From IMG/VR virus record IMGVR_UViG_3300030102_002424, positions 1 through 26,565 of that record: a stretch of DNA of 26,565 bases. The stretch is one strand, 5' to 3'. Below are positions 8,661-18,473 of the stretch, piece after piece. Position 1 is the first letter of the stretch; every line of letters begins with the position of its first letter. This stretch comes from a virus. The position numbers were made by a program, and so were the translations under genes. Under the pieces are notes generated by a model. The model did no database searches and was not told the origin of the DNA. It worked only from the letters and a program-made list of their open reading frames with translations.

Positions 8661-9472
8661 TATGAAGCAGTTATTATTTGATCTAAATCTACTGTAAAAA
8701 TTAATCTAGTGCCATCTAAAAATGGCGCTTTACTTACAAGTATACTATAATTTATATGAACATCTTTAGTAGCGTTGTCTGTGTTTAAAAGACTTGCTGA
8801 AAAACTAACATCATCTTCTGCAAAAATAGCGTCATCTGATCTTATAGGTATACTTTCTCCTGAATCACTAACTATATTAATAGTTACAAGATTATCGTGC
8901 ATAGTAAAGTTTTTAACACTACTAAGAACATTGTTACTAGCGTGGCTAACAACTATAGTTCCTTCTAAAAGTCCTTGACCATTAATAGCTTTGTAAGATC
9001 TTCCAGGTATAACAAATATGTTAGTATCATCTTGGCTAACGTTCACACCAGCGACAGTACAATTAAAATCGTGACCTATTAATTTTTTACCAAAAAACTT
9101 TTTTTGTATTGGATTGTTTTGATCTGCAACACCTTGGCTCAGCATAGTTCCTTCGTGAGGCTCTACATAAAAACTGTATGTTTCATTAAAATTACTAAAA
9201 GGTATAGTAACCATACAATATTTTCTAAAAGTATTAAGCGTTGATGGTTCACCTGTAACGTTTGCGCGGCTCCAACCAGGTTCTTTTGAATAGTTTAAAT
9301 CTACACCGTAATAGTTACCATTAGTGTCTTTAGCTACAATTCTATATTTAGCGCCTATAGAGCCTCCAATAATAAGAGTAACTTGAGAGCTAGTACCATG
9401 TACTAAGTTTTTAGGCGTAACTAAAAATGAAGTTATCTTCTTTACGTTTGTTATGTTTTTTCTTTTTGTCAT
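8660..9472 (-). CDS. Beta-rich virion protein of unknown function
   Basis: This 270-residue protein is not recognised. A basic N-terminus (TKRKNITNVKKITS) is followed by what looks like a chain of beta strands throughout: QVTLIIGGSIGAKYRIVAKD near residues 30-50, later strands around CMVTIPFSNF, then DTNIFVIPGRSY, and a C-terminal ILVSKAPFLDGTRLIFTVDL. This is compatible with one or two Ig-like or other beta-sandwich domains. No signal peptide, membrane helix or catalytic motif was seen. Its start overlaps the stop of the 2,287-residue tail gene (ATGA), and its own stop overlaps the next start (TAATG), so it is translated with tail genes. By position it could be a tail fibre, a cap at the tail tip, or an adaptor for one; this is inference. 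Confidence 0.82.
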   Translation of the reverse strand: MTKRKNITNVKKITSFLVTPKNLVHGTSSQVTLIIGGSIGAKYRIVAKDTNGNYYGVDLNYSKEPGWSRANVTGEPSTLNTFRKYCMVTIPFSNFNETYSFYVEPHEGTMLSQGVADQNNPIQKKFFGKKLIGHDFNCTVAGVNVSQDDTNIFVIPGRSYKAINGQGLLEGTIVVSHASNNVLSSVKNFTMHDNLVTINIVSDSGESIPIRSDDAIFAEDDVSFSASLLNTDNATKDVHINYSILVSKAPFLDGTRLIFTVDLDQIITAS

Positions 9473-12400
9473 AATATATTTACAAGCTCATCTAGACATA
9501 TTGTTCCACAGCCTGGGTGGCAACTATCAACAGGCGGAATGTCAGTTATACAAACTTGGTATCTTCCTTTAGCTAAAGCAAATGGATTAGCAACATTACC
9601 GTTTTCGTCAGTAATTGTAAGGTCATAAGTTCCTGAGCCAAAGAAACCTGTAGCTTGAATCATACCATCTGCAGCACCACCGCCACTTGTGTGTTGTACT
9701 TCTAAAAGCTCAATTTTGTAAAGCTCGCAAGAATGTACACATGAACCATCATCAACTGTAGCGTTTGGATTATAGTTATCAGCGCTAGCACAAGTGCAAC
9801 CTTCAATATCTTCATTAGATGGCTCAGGATCTGGATCAACTGGTGGCTCAACAACATCACCACCTAGCGTGGCCATGCCTATACCTTGAACTTGAAACTC
9901 GTGTTCATCTAAATTATTTATATTAGTACACTCTCCAAATATATTGTTAAACCATTTACCTTCTTTGTTTATAAACTCAGGAACTTTTCCTTCAGCTAAA
10001 TCAGTGTAAGCTTCTTCAACATACCAACCAGCTTTACCGGTAAGGTTGTAATAGTTTTTATCTGTATATTCTACACCACCAATATTAACAGTAGTAAACT
10101 GATTTATTCTAGCTTGTGTGCCTTCGTATTTTATTGTTTGAAAGTTTTTAACAGAGCTTGGTAAATCGTTAAATAATATTGAAACACAAGAGTATTCGTT
10201 ATCTCCAGGCATTACATCATAAAACATATTTCTAGTTGGATTAGTGTGGTGTTGCCACATATCTCCATTTTTAAATGTGTAGTATTGATTATTTATACTA
10301 ACACCAGACTCTGGTATAAAAGACTTAAAACTTACCCAGCCATTAACAGCGCTACTATAAGTAACTGTTACAGGCTCAAATGTACTAAAGCTTTTGCTAG
10401 GCTTTTCGCTTATAGTTATATTGTATTCATCTTTTCTTTTATCAAAAGTACCTAGCATTCTAGAGTTATTTATTATGCTAGGATCTGTCATTATATCTGT
10501 AAAGTAATCTTTCATACCTATGTCAGATATTGGATCAATACCGTTTTTAGATAATCTACAAACAGCTCCTCGTTGTTGATCAGTAAAATAAGCTCTATAA
10601 GATTCAGAAGCAAAAGATTCTGGATTTTTAGATATACCATATTCACCTTCAAAAGGAGTAACAGCACCTAATACTCTAGCTGTAGCTGTAACATTTGCGT
10701 TACCATCTGCGTTAAATAAAGCATCTTTGTCAGACAATATCTTTACAACTTTATCTTCACAGAACGTTACTAAGTTAGTTTGTCTTTGGAAAAGTTTTTG
10801 TATAGTACCTAAATCTGGATTAAGATCTTTAGTTATTTTTTCACCTTGTATAAATTGATTTAATCTATTGACACCAGTTCTTGTGTTATATATACCTGAG
10901 TAGATTAAACCAGATCCTCTTCTTTCTTCTTTGTATTGCTCTGCTATTGTTGTAGAAGCTTTAACACCGTTTTGTATTGTAGGCTGATTGAAGTCGTCTC
11001 TAATTCTGTCAGACTCAACACCATTGCCAAATGAATAACAGTTAAACCAAGGTAAAGTATATGTTAAATTATTTTGTGCTACTGTTTTGTTAATAGGTAC
11101 AATAGTTTGATTTATAACAGTAACAGCAACTTCAACTTGAACACGACCGTCCCAAGCATCGTTTATAGTTAATATATCACCAGCGTTTACTGTAACAGGA
11201 TTACTTAATTCAATGTTACATATATCAGCTCCAGCTTGATTAAATATATGATATTCTACTAGTCTTGTAAAGTCAGGAACACCAGCACCAGTAACAACAT
11301 CACCAAGCAGAGCTTCTGTTTCATCGTTATTCTTTTCAAGAACTATAGGGTATGCTCTACCTATTTCATAATAAATATCTAGCTCTATGTTTTCTTTTGG
11401 AAGAGTTTCAAACACAGCAGGGTTGTCAGTTTCAACTCCTTGATCAGAAATGTAAGGAGCCATAAACTCTATTGTTACAGCGCCGTCCATACTCATGTCG
11501 TGAGACATTACAGATCTTGGATCCCAATACTGAGTAATGTCTTTATCTAAAGCTATAGAAAACTTATTACGTTTATTATTAGCTGTTAATCTTTTTACAT
11601 CTTCAGTGAATAAACCACACCCGTCAATATTCATGTTTAGAATACCGCTATGCTCTCTATAAGCTTTAACAGTATATAAGTTATCTTCTTTATCTGGATC
11701 TTGTCTAAACCTAAATACAACGCCTGGCGTTATTATTTTGTCTATAAAGTTTTTAGTGTCTGTTACAGATGCGTTACCAGTTTCTTTATCAGCATAACCT
11801 AACCATCTTGCTGGCCACCAACCAGGCTTTCTTTCATCTTTGTGATCCCAACTGTGACCAGGTAAAGGACCTTGTTCATCTGAGTTATTTGCAGCACCTG
11901 CCATGCTACCAGATCCAGGTCTAATACCAACAACGCTAACATCCATCATGCCTACGCCATTAACAGAGTATATACCCATTGAACCTGTTCGCCAAATGTA
12001 ATCATTTACATTTGCAGATCCCCTTAGCTCGTCTCCAGGCTGCGAAAGATCTTCATGTCTTGCTCTTGCCGCAAAGTTAGAAGTATCTTGTACTCCACCG
12101 CTACTTCCGTCGTTTATTCCAGTGTTTACTTTTTGTCCGTGCCAGTTGTCACCACCACCGCTACCAGTAACCCAAGGAGGCATTGAGCCTGCGTCTTCTA
12201 CAGGTGTATACCATTGTTTTGCCCAAGCTTCATCTAAAAATGCTCTAACTCTATTTTCGTTAGTTTGATCTCCATCATTACCGCCTTCATTTCCACACCA
12301 ATGCCAAAAGCCTATACCAGAAACACTTTCTACAGGGCCAACATTTTGTCCAAAAGCGTCTATATGAGGAATAATACCTAATGACTGACCGTTAGTTCTC

Positions 12401-15400
12401 CAGTCTCTAATAGCTCTTTTAGCTGCATTGCTTTGATTTCTATAAAAATCAGATCTTACTTTGTCACCTGGAAAACCATTATCTCCCCAAGTGTAGCTAG
12501 CGTTATAAGGGTTTGTAGCTGGCGCTATATTACCAGTGTTAAAAGCGGCTAAAGCACTACTACCTCCAGTGTCGTTCATTACAGTATTTTCGTAATGAGG
12601 TCCTCTGTCTGCATTAAGAAAGCCAGGAATCTTTAGACCAGTGTCGTAAACAGGAGTTCCAGTAGCAGGATCTACATCGTAGCTAAACAAATAAGGTAGT
12701 CCATAAGAAGCTTCTACAGTGTAATCTTCTGGTTTTGTAACTAAAACATAGGTCTCTAACGTAATATCTTTATATATTTTAACAAAAAACTTACCATCAA
12801 ACTCCGGTAAATTTTTACTTTCTTTTTTAAAGAAAACTACAGATAACCCGCCTATTCTTGTCTGCCATGTGTCATCTGTTGAACAGAAGTTAACATCAGG
12901 CCCTAAAGGTTTTTCTAATTTTATTTTATATTGCCCACCAGGTCCAGATTGATCTATACCTACTATGTTGTAAACTTCGCTTCTCTCTGTAGTAGGACCA
13001 ACTATTCTAACGCAGTGTGTGCTAGGGCTAGATGTAACGCCATCGCCTATATTATTATCGTACTCAGTTTCATCTACAGAAATAAAAGTAAAGTCAGCAA
13101 AAGGAAAACCTCCTCCAACACTACCTATAAAACTGTTAGATGAATTGTTAGTTACTCTTCCTACTTCGCTTCTAGTAATTCTAATATCTTCAGGCGCTTC
13201 GTTTTCTATAGCTACAACTTTATATCTAGCTCTTTCTTCTACAGCTTCATCTGAGTCATGTGCTTTTTTAAGCTCTAAAAACGTTTCAATATCTAGTTTG
13301 TTTCTATCAGATGAATTAAACGAAAGCCATACGTTTCCATCTTCAGCATTATACCATTTAGACAATGCTAAGTTATAGTATTCTGCTGATGTTTCTTTTA
13401 TGAAATACTTAAAAGACTTAGCCCAAGTAGGATGCGGTGACGTTATTCTAGCTTCTAAATAGTTTATGTCATTGCAAAACTCTTTGTCTACAGTAACAGA
13501 TCCTTTTTCTTTATCTGCTAACACAGGCGTTTCTCTACCTAAAAAGTCTTTGTATATAATACCTACTTGATATGTTCTTATAGATTTTAAAGATTTTTGA
13601 GCTGATAAATCTTCAGGGTGTAAATTACTACCAAAGCTTAAGTTTATTTCTGGAGTAATTAAGTCGTTGTTTGTAGCTCTTAAATCATAGTTGTGCAAGT
13701 AGTTTCCATAAACAAGTCTATTACCTGTAACTTCTTGAGCTAAAGCTTTTCTAGGTACATTGTCCCAAGGTCTTATAAGTTGATTAGATGGAACTAAAGC
13801 ATGTATCATTTCTGATACGACTCTAAACGAACCTCTTAAATTTGTTTCATGATACTGTACATCTGTAGGCCAAAGCGGGCTTCCATCATTAGGTTTAATT
13901 GTTTTAACAGTATATACAGATGTAGATTTTTCTTCTTTAAATAATATATCTATTTCAGCAATGTCTTTACATCTGTTCCAGTTTAATGGAGCATAGTTTT
14001 CTACAGACAAAGATCGTAGTTGGTTGGCCATAGCTAAGTTCCAGCCTCTTTTAGGCTCATAATCGTAGCTGCCAGGTAAGAAAGCTATTTCAGAAAATGG
14101 TGAAAACGCAGAGTATTCACCGTCGTTGTATTTGTATCTATAAGCGAAACGTGGAAAAGTAAACTCAAAAAGAGAAGGCTCTTGTTCTAGTCTAACATAA
14201 AAGTCATTAGCATCATCTCCAGGAGCAAGATTTCCGTCAACAGATAAAACTATAGCAGTAAACACTCCATTAAATATGTTGTCACTGTCAGCTCCAGCTG
14301 GTACACCTGTAATTTCTAATCTAACTTGAACATCTGCAAAAGATACTGGCGATTGATCTAAATCATTAGTTAAAAGTATTATATCTCCAACTCTATAATC
14401 TACCGCTGTATCAAAAACTAAACCTAAAGTAGTTCCTGTTTCTGTAATTACACCGTCTGGAGATACAAACCCATCATAGTTAGTTAGTGTAGTTGTAATA
14501 GGATTATCTGTACATTGATCAAAGAATTGAGTTTCAGAGTCTATAACTACAGCTTGTTGAGGTTGAGCATCTTGTGACGTTGCATTGCTTTCTGTTTCTA
14601 CATTTTCTTCTTCTACTATTTCTGTTTGACCTAGTATACCTGTTCCTTGATAAATAGTACGAAAGCCAGAGCTATTTGTCCACACTGCATCTACTACAAA
14701 GTTTGGATTATAGTCTGGTGAGTCGGGATTTAATACTTGTTGTGGGTAAGGATTGTTTTGATCATACTCAGGAGGACATATATTGTATTCTAAAGTTCCA
14801 AGAAGCTGGTATGTCATTGATATATAAGCACCGCTTCCTGGCTGCAGCCTACCTTGAAAAGCTATAGTTCCATCTGGAAAAACCCAATACACTGGACCTC
14901 TTGAAGTTTCTTCATAACCACCGTTTATATATTCTGTACCAGTAGCATTGAAGTTTTGATTTATCGCCGCAGTATAAAAGTTAGGGCCCATTAAGTCAGA
15001 AAAAGTATCTTGAAACCACGCTTGAAAAGGAGGTAGTGGCAACATCACGCCAGTTCCACCAGTAATAGCGTTTGGAACAATAGGATTTTGCGATTGATAA
15101 CTTCCAGAAGTTCCGTCAGGCCACATAGCGTCTACAATGTTTTGTGGTATGTTAAACGGAGCTTCTAAAGCTTCTTCAGGCGTTAAAACATTTCTACAAG
15201 CTGTTCTTAAAGTACACTCACCTTCTAGCGATTGACATTTTATTTTTATTTCATCTGACTCAATGTCTTCTACTACAACTGGAGGTTGCTCAACGGTGTT
15301 TGTTGTTAATTCAAAAGAGCACCTGTCTGTTATAGACATTCTAAGTGTAGGTGGAGTTAATGGATCTCTTTTCTTTACAGTTATATAATCTTCTTCAACG

Positions 15401-16332
15401 TACTGTGGTTCTTCGTTTAACACTTGACCAACAGGTATAGTAGGAAATATATAATCAGCTCTTTTAACTTCTAGACCTGCTAAATCACCTACACCAGCAA
15501 AACTACCATCATCTCTTCTTGATACAACTCTAGTAGAATATCTTGCGTTGTTAGCTAGCCCGACTATAGCAAAAGTGTTAGCTCCAGTTCCTAAATAAGA
15601 TCTTTTTATGTTTACTTTTTTAGGCTCTGTATGGTCATCTGTCCACATTATGAAATCGTCGACAATGTTTATACCTGTTATTAACCTACTCTTACTATAA
15701 TTTAATACTTTTGGAGCAAAAAAGTAAGCATAATCTCCAACATTTAAGCTTGTTACATCGGCAAAAGGCGCTATAACAACTTGATTGTTTGTTACAACAC
15801 CTGTGTTTGTATTAGTCACACTAGTTACAAGACCAGTTCTTCCTGCTCCTAAGCTTACTTTCATGCCAGGCTTAACACCTTCATTGTTTGATAGTGTGAT
15901 TACAGAGCCTATTTCGTTGCCGTCATTTCCAATTAAACCTTGTTGTACGTTTACTATTTCTTTAGTAGCTTGATATATATCTACAAACACATAAGTAAGT
16001 TGACCTGAGTCTACGTCATACTTAATAATATAATCTTTGTTGTAAAGCTCTTCTTGAGCATCGTTCATTTGGTTTACCTTACCTGCTACTAAATAGTATA
16101 TGCAGTTTTCTTCACCATTTGTTATTGATCCAACAACATAACCACCTTTAGCTTCGCTATCTAACGTTACGTTTGTGTTTCCTAATAGATTTTCTAAAGC
16201 ACCTACATTACTACCTTCAGACGTAGATACTTCTATATTCATAGCATCTACATACTGACCTTTTGGAACAAGCCTTTCATCAAGGTCTTTGTTCATTTTA
16301 CCTTGTGCAAAATTTCTATTAAACTCTGGCAT
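9469..16332 (-). CDS. Giant tail nozzle/muzzle-type protein with SprB-like end
   Basis: This 2,287-residue protein is probably the main tail component, comparable in place to T7 gp12 (794 residues) or the muzzle protein of crAss-like phages. Its start, with GKMNKDLDERLVPKGQY and then a MNIEVSTSEGSNVGALENLL segment, is a pattern I know from tail proteins of marine phages. Further conserved blocks are the stretch around residue 726 (RFAYRYKYNDGEYSAFSPFS) and residues about 1840-1950 (IQKLFQRQTNLVTFCEDKV, GEYGISKNPESFA, YFTDQQRGAVCRLS). Long less-conserved insertions lie at about 361-600 (Cys- and Pro-rich, then acidic) and about 1340-1515 (Trp/Gly/Asn/Asp-rich). The end carries GCTCASADNYNPNATVDDG (2178-2196) followed by Ser-Cys, and a repeat-like domain (about 2213-2262) like the SprB repeat of flavobacterial adhesins. 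It starts two bases after the previous stop. Receptor contact by the insertions or the end is inferred. Confidence 0.85.
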   Translation of the reverse strand: MPEFNRNFAQGKMNKDLDERLVPKGQYVDAMNIEVSTSEGSNVGALENLLGNTNVTLDSEAKGGYVVGSITNGEENCIYYLVAGKVNQMNDAQEELYNKDYIIKYDVDSGQLTYVFVDIYQATKEIVNVQQGLIGNDGNEIGSVITLSNNEGVKPGMKVSLGAGRTGLVTSVTNTNTGVVTNNQVVIAPFADVTSLNVGDYAYFFAPKVLNYSKSRLITGINIVDDFIMWTDDHTEPKKVNIKRSYLGTGANTFAIVGLANNARYSTRVVSRRDDGSFAGVGDLAGLEVKRADYIFPTIPVGQVLNEEPQYVEEDYITVKKRDPLTPPTLRMSITDRCSFELTTNTVEQPPVVVEDIESDEIKIKCQSLEGECTLRTACRNVLTPEEALEAPFNIPQNIVDAMWPDGTSGSYQSQNPIVPNAITGGTGVMLPLPPFQAWFQDTFSDLMGPNFYTAAINQNFNATGTEYINGGYEETSRGPVYWVFPDGTIAFQGRLQPGSGAYISMTYQLLGTLEYNICPPEYDQNNPYPQQVLNPDSPDYNPNFVVDAVWTNSSGFRTIYQGTGILGQTEIVEEENVETESNATSQDAQPQQAVVIDSETQFFDQCTDNPITTTLTNYDGFVSPDGVITETGTTLGLVFDTAVDYRVGDIILLTNDLDQSPVSFADVQVRLEITGVPAGADSDNIFNGVFTAIVLSVDGNLAPGDDANDFYVRLEQEPSLFEFTFPRFAYRYKYNDGEYSAFSPFSEIAFLPGSYDYEPKRGWNLAMANQLRSLSVENYAPLNWNRCKDIAEIDILFKEEKSTSVYTVKTIKPNDGSPLWPTDVQYHETNLRGSFRVVSEMIHALVPSNQLIRPWDNVPRKALAQEVTGNRLVYGNYLHNYDLRATNNDLITPEINLSFGSNLHPEDLSAQKSLKSIRTYQVGIIYKDFLGRETPVLADKEKGSVTVDKEFCNDINYLEARITSPHPTWAKSFKYFIKETSAEYYNLALSKWYNAEDGNVWLSFNSSDRNKLDIETFLELKKAHDSDEAVEERARYKVVAIENEAPEDIRITRSEVGRVTNNSSNSFIGSVGGGFPFADFTFISVDETEYDNNIGDGVTSSPSTHCVRIVGPTTERSEVYNIVGIDQSGPGGQYKIKLEKPLGPDVNFCSTDDTWQTRIGGLSVVFFKKESKNLPEFDGKFFVKIYKDITLETYVLVTKPEDYTVEASYGLPYLFSYDVDPATGTPVYDTGLKIPGFLNADRGPHYENTVMNDTGGSSALAAFNTGNIAPATNPYNASYTWGDNGFPGDKVRSDFYRNQSNAAKRAIRDWRTNGQSLGIIPHIDAFGQNVGPVESVSGIGFWHWCGNEGGNDGDQTNENRVRAFLDEAWAKQWYTPVEDAGSMPPWVTGSGGGDNWHGQKVNTGINDGSSGGVQDTSNFAARARHEDLSQPGDELRGSANVNDYIWRTGSMGIYSVNGVGMMDVSVVGIRPGSGSMAGAANNSDEQGPLPGHSWDHKDERKPGWWPARWLGYADKETGNASVTDTKNFIDKIITPGVVFRFRQDPDKEDNLYTVKAYREHSGILNMNIDGCGLFTEDVKRLTANNKRNKFSIALDKDITQYWDPRSVMSHDMSMDGAVTIEFMAPYISDQGVETDNPAVFETLPKENIELDIYYEIGRAYPIVLEKNNDETEALLGDVVTGAGVPDFTRLVEYHIFNQAGADICNIELSNPVTVNAGDILTINDAWDGRVQVEVAVTVINQTIVPINKTVAQNNLTYTLPWFNCYSFGNGVESDRIRDDFNQPTIQNGVKASTTIAEQYKEERRGSGLIYSGIYNTRTGVNRLNQFIQGEKITKDLNPDLGTIQKLFQRQTNLVTFCEDKVVKILSDKDALFNADGNANVTATARVLGAVTPFEGEYGISKNPESFASESYRAYFTDQQRGAVCRLSKNGIDPISDIGMKDYFTDIMTDPSIINNSRMLGTFDKRKDEYNITISEKPSKSFSTFEPVTVTYSSAVNGWVSFKSFIPESGVSINNQYYTFKNGDMWQHHTNPTRNMFYDVMPGDNEYSCVSILFNDLPSSVKNFQTIKYEGTQARINQFTTVNIGGVEYTDKNYYNLTGKAGWYVEEAYTDLAEGKVPEFINKEGKWFNNIFGECTNINNLDEHEFQVQGIGMATLGGDVVEPPVDPDPEPSNEDIEGCTCASADNYNPNATVDDGSCVHSCELYKIELLEVQHTSGGGAADGMIQATGFFGSGTYDLTITDENGNVANPFALAKGRYQVCITDIPPVDSCHPGCGTICLDELVNIL

Positions 16333-16334
16333 AC

Positions 16335-18473
16335 TTAACGTTTAATCCATTGCGCTTTGTTTCTCATTATCTGAGCAAACTCTTGCGATTTAAAGTTAGA
16401 CAATCTTATTTTTGCTTTTCTTGTTTCAGCAAACCTTTCTTTTTTCAACATTTGAACTGTTGCAGGACTGTAATTAGATCCTGTTGAAGCTATAGCGTAA
16501 GCTACATGTTTGTAAAAAGCTTCTTCAGCAAACTTATGTATCATCATGTTTCCACTAGCATCTATACCATCTGATAAGTAATCTAATACTACTGTTTGTC
16601 CTATTAAGCTTGGATTAAAAAATATACAACCATTTTTATAATCCATAAAGTAAGAGCCGTTTACTTGAGCGTGCTCTGGAACTATACCGTATCTTTGACC
16701 TAGTGATACATTACCATACGAGTGATCATAGTCTTGATCTACAACTAACGGCTCGCCAAAGTCGCCTGTCATAAACTCTTGCTGAGTAACACCGCCGTAG
16801 CTTCCGGCAACACTACCATCATCATTAATCTGCCAATAGTTTTGCCCGCTAGTTTCTACGTTTATAACCTCGTAAGTGTTGTTAATTATTTCTTGCTCTA
16901 CACTTCCAGCGACAAAATCGTTTAAGTCTTGTTCAAAATCAGCTATTGTTAAAGGACCTCCATTTACGTTAGTTCCAAAGCCAAATTGATCTAGTCCACC
17001 ATATTGAGGATTCATAGCGTTCCAATATGGGTTTGGGTTTGGATTAGCTACGTCATAACCACCTAATGGAGGTGTAGCTTCTAGTATAGTTAGAGACACA
17101 TCATTACCCGCAGTACCATGAGGAAACGCATCAAAAGTTGGGCTAGTTCCAGTTTGCCAAGTTCCGTCAGGAACATCTTGATTACCACTACTAATAGCAG
17201 CTAAAGCGTGTGGAATAAATTGTATACGTTGGTCTCCTAATACTGGGTTAGCTCCATCTTGAAGTTGCTCTCTTGGATAAAGAAACGCATTATAGTTTCC
17301 AGTGTGATCGTTGTAGTTTGATTTAAACTCTTCATAGTCTTGTTTCCAAATACTAGTTGGTTGATCTTGAGCAAGAGCTATGTTGCCTATAAAATTAGGA
17401 TCGCCCTGGTTGACATGATTAAACGTAGTTGATGATCCTTCTCCATGATAAGCTGCTTGTGATTCATCTGCAAAAATTATTACTAATACGTTATCGTTAG
17501 AAGATATTTGCGGAGGAGCTCCTTTCATTACAACATCACCATCCGCGCTGGTTATAGTTTGTCCAACTTCTACACCCAAGCCACTACCAGCTGGATTAGC
17601 TACGTCATAAAATTGATTACCGCCTGTTGCATTTCCAGCTTGAGCAGACCAATAACTAACTCTTAAAGCAAGAGAATTTACAGGTAGGTCTATTTGATTA
17701 TTGATATGATCGAGATGACCGCCTGTTACCATTGGATAATTATATACGGCATCGTTAACTACTTGATCGGTAAAACTATTATTAGTGTTACCAGTTTTAA
17801 TTTGTCTATTGTTAAACTTGCCTGTCATTGGAACAGACGCCCAATCTAGCCATCTTTCTCCTGCTACAGTAGTATGAAACGTGTTGTGATTAGCTTTAGT
17901 GCTATCTTCTTGTCTAGTAAATCCATCTATTCCATCAAGCCACGAAGTAACAGCTTGATAAGATAGTTCAGTTTGCGCTAAACCCATTGAAGTACCATCG
18001 TAAAACACGTAAACTTTAGTATCTGAAGGTATTTCGTTTTCTATTATTTGTGGCTCTGTTATTGTTTCAGTTGTAATAGTTTGAGTAAACGGCTCATCAG
18101 TTGCTGTTGGTCTAAAAGGATTTTGAGTTAACCTTGTTGGGTACAAAGGTCTTTTTACACCACCAGGACTACTCCAGTAAACATTTGTATATCCTACAAA
18201 GTTATGAGGAAAAACTGTTTTCGCACTGTTAGGCACATCAAACTCCCAAGTTTCTTTTGATCTAAGAGTATCGTAGCTTAATTCTTGAGCAGCTCTTCTA
18301 GCAAAAAATGCTACATCTTCTTTATTAGCTTTAGGTATTATTTTATTTTCACCAACATAGTAAGCCATGAAGGTAGCTATCAATTGATCTAATTCTTGAT
18401 ATTGATAACTTCCGTGAGTGCTTCCGTTGTAATAATCAGCCTCGCTATTTAAATCCCAATAACCTGTACTCAT
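16335..18473 (-). CDS. Connector-type virion protein with large inserted domain
   Basis: This 712-residue protein seems to be a connector-type protein split by a long insertion. Residues 1-130 contain YQYQELDQLIATFMAYYVGE and then KEDVAFFARRAAQELSYDTL, a helical start typical of structural proteins in many marine phages. The end (about 585-712) resumes with YGIVPEHAQVNGSYFMDYKN, VVLDYLSDG and a helical tail, HKFAEEAFYKHVAYAIAS. Between them, residues about 150-575 form an inserted region. It opens with a hydrophobic strand and the loop KVYVFYDGTSMG (153-164), a likely helix (169-181), and later a strand VLVIIFADES (329-338). This order recalls a von Willebrand A fold, though the metal site is imperfect (Asp159 and Thr161 are present, but Met163 stands where Ser is usual). 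The rest of the insert is rich in Asn, Gly, Pro and Tyr, like a surface domain. It overlaps its upstream neighbour by one base. Confidence 0.8.
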   Translation of the reverse strand: MSTGYWDLNSEADYYNGSTHGSYQYQELDQLIATFMAYYVGENKIIPKANKEDVAFFARRAAQELSYDTLRSKETWEFDVPNSAKTVFPHNFVGYTNVYWSSPGGVKRPLYPTRLTQNPFRPTATDEPFTQTITTETITEPQIIENEIPSDTKVYVFYDGTSMGLAQTELSYQAVTSWLDGIDGFTRQEDSTKANHNTFHTTVAGERWLDWASVPMTGKFNNRQIKTGNTNNSFTDQVVNDAVYNYPMVTGGHLDHINNQIDLPVNSLALRVSYWSAQAGNATGGNQFYDVANPAGSGLGVEVGQTITSADGDVVMKGAPPQISSNDNVLVIIFADESQAAYHGEGSSTTFNHVNQGDPNFIGNIALAQDQPTSIWKQDYEEFKSNYNDHTGNYNAFLYPREQLQDGANPVLGDQRIQFIPHALAAISSGNQDVPDGTWQTGTSPTFDAFPHGTAGNDVSLTILEATPPLGGYDVANPNPNPYWNAMNPQYGGLDQFGFGTNVNGGPLTIADFEQDLNDFVAGSVEQEIINNTYEVINVETSGQNYWQINDDGSVAGSYGGVTQQEFMTGDFGEPLVVDQDYDHSYGNVSLGQRYGIVPEHAQVNGSYFMDYKNGCIFFNPSLIGQTVVLDYLSDGIDASGNMMIHKFAEEAFYKHVAYAIASTGSNYSPATVQMLKKERFAETRKAKIRLSNFKSQEFAQIMRNKAQWIKR

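Noticed and set aside
13019-13378. A 119-codon plus-strand frame and an overlapping 70-codon one
   Set aside because: Both are antisense to the large tail gene, which is conserved in this part; no independent coding sign.
16745-18020. A fully working vWA metal site (DxSxS) in the 712-residue protein
   Set aside because: The motif reads D-G-T-S-M, so the third position is Met. I keep the fold as a hypothesis but not the claim of an intact metal site.
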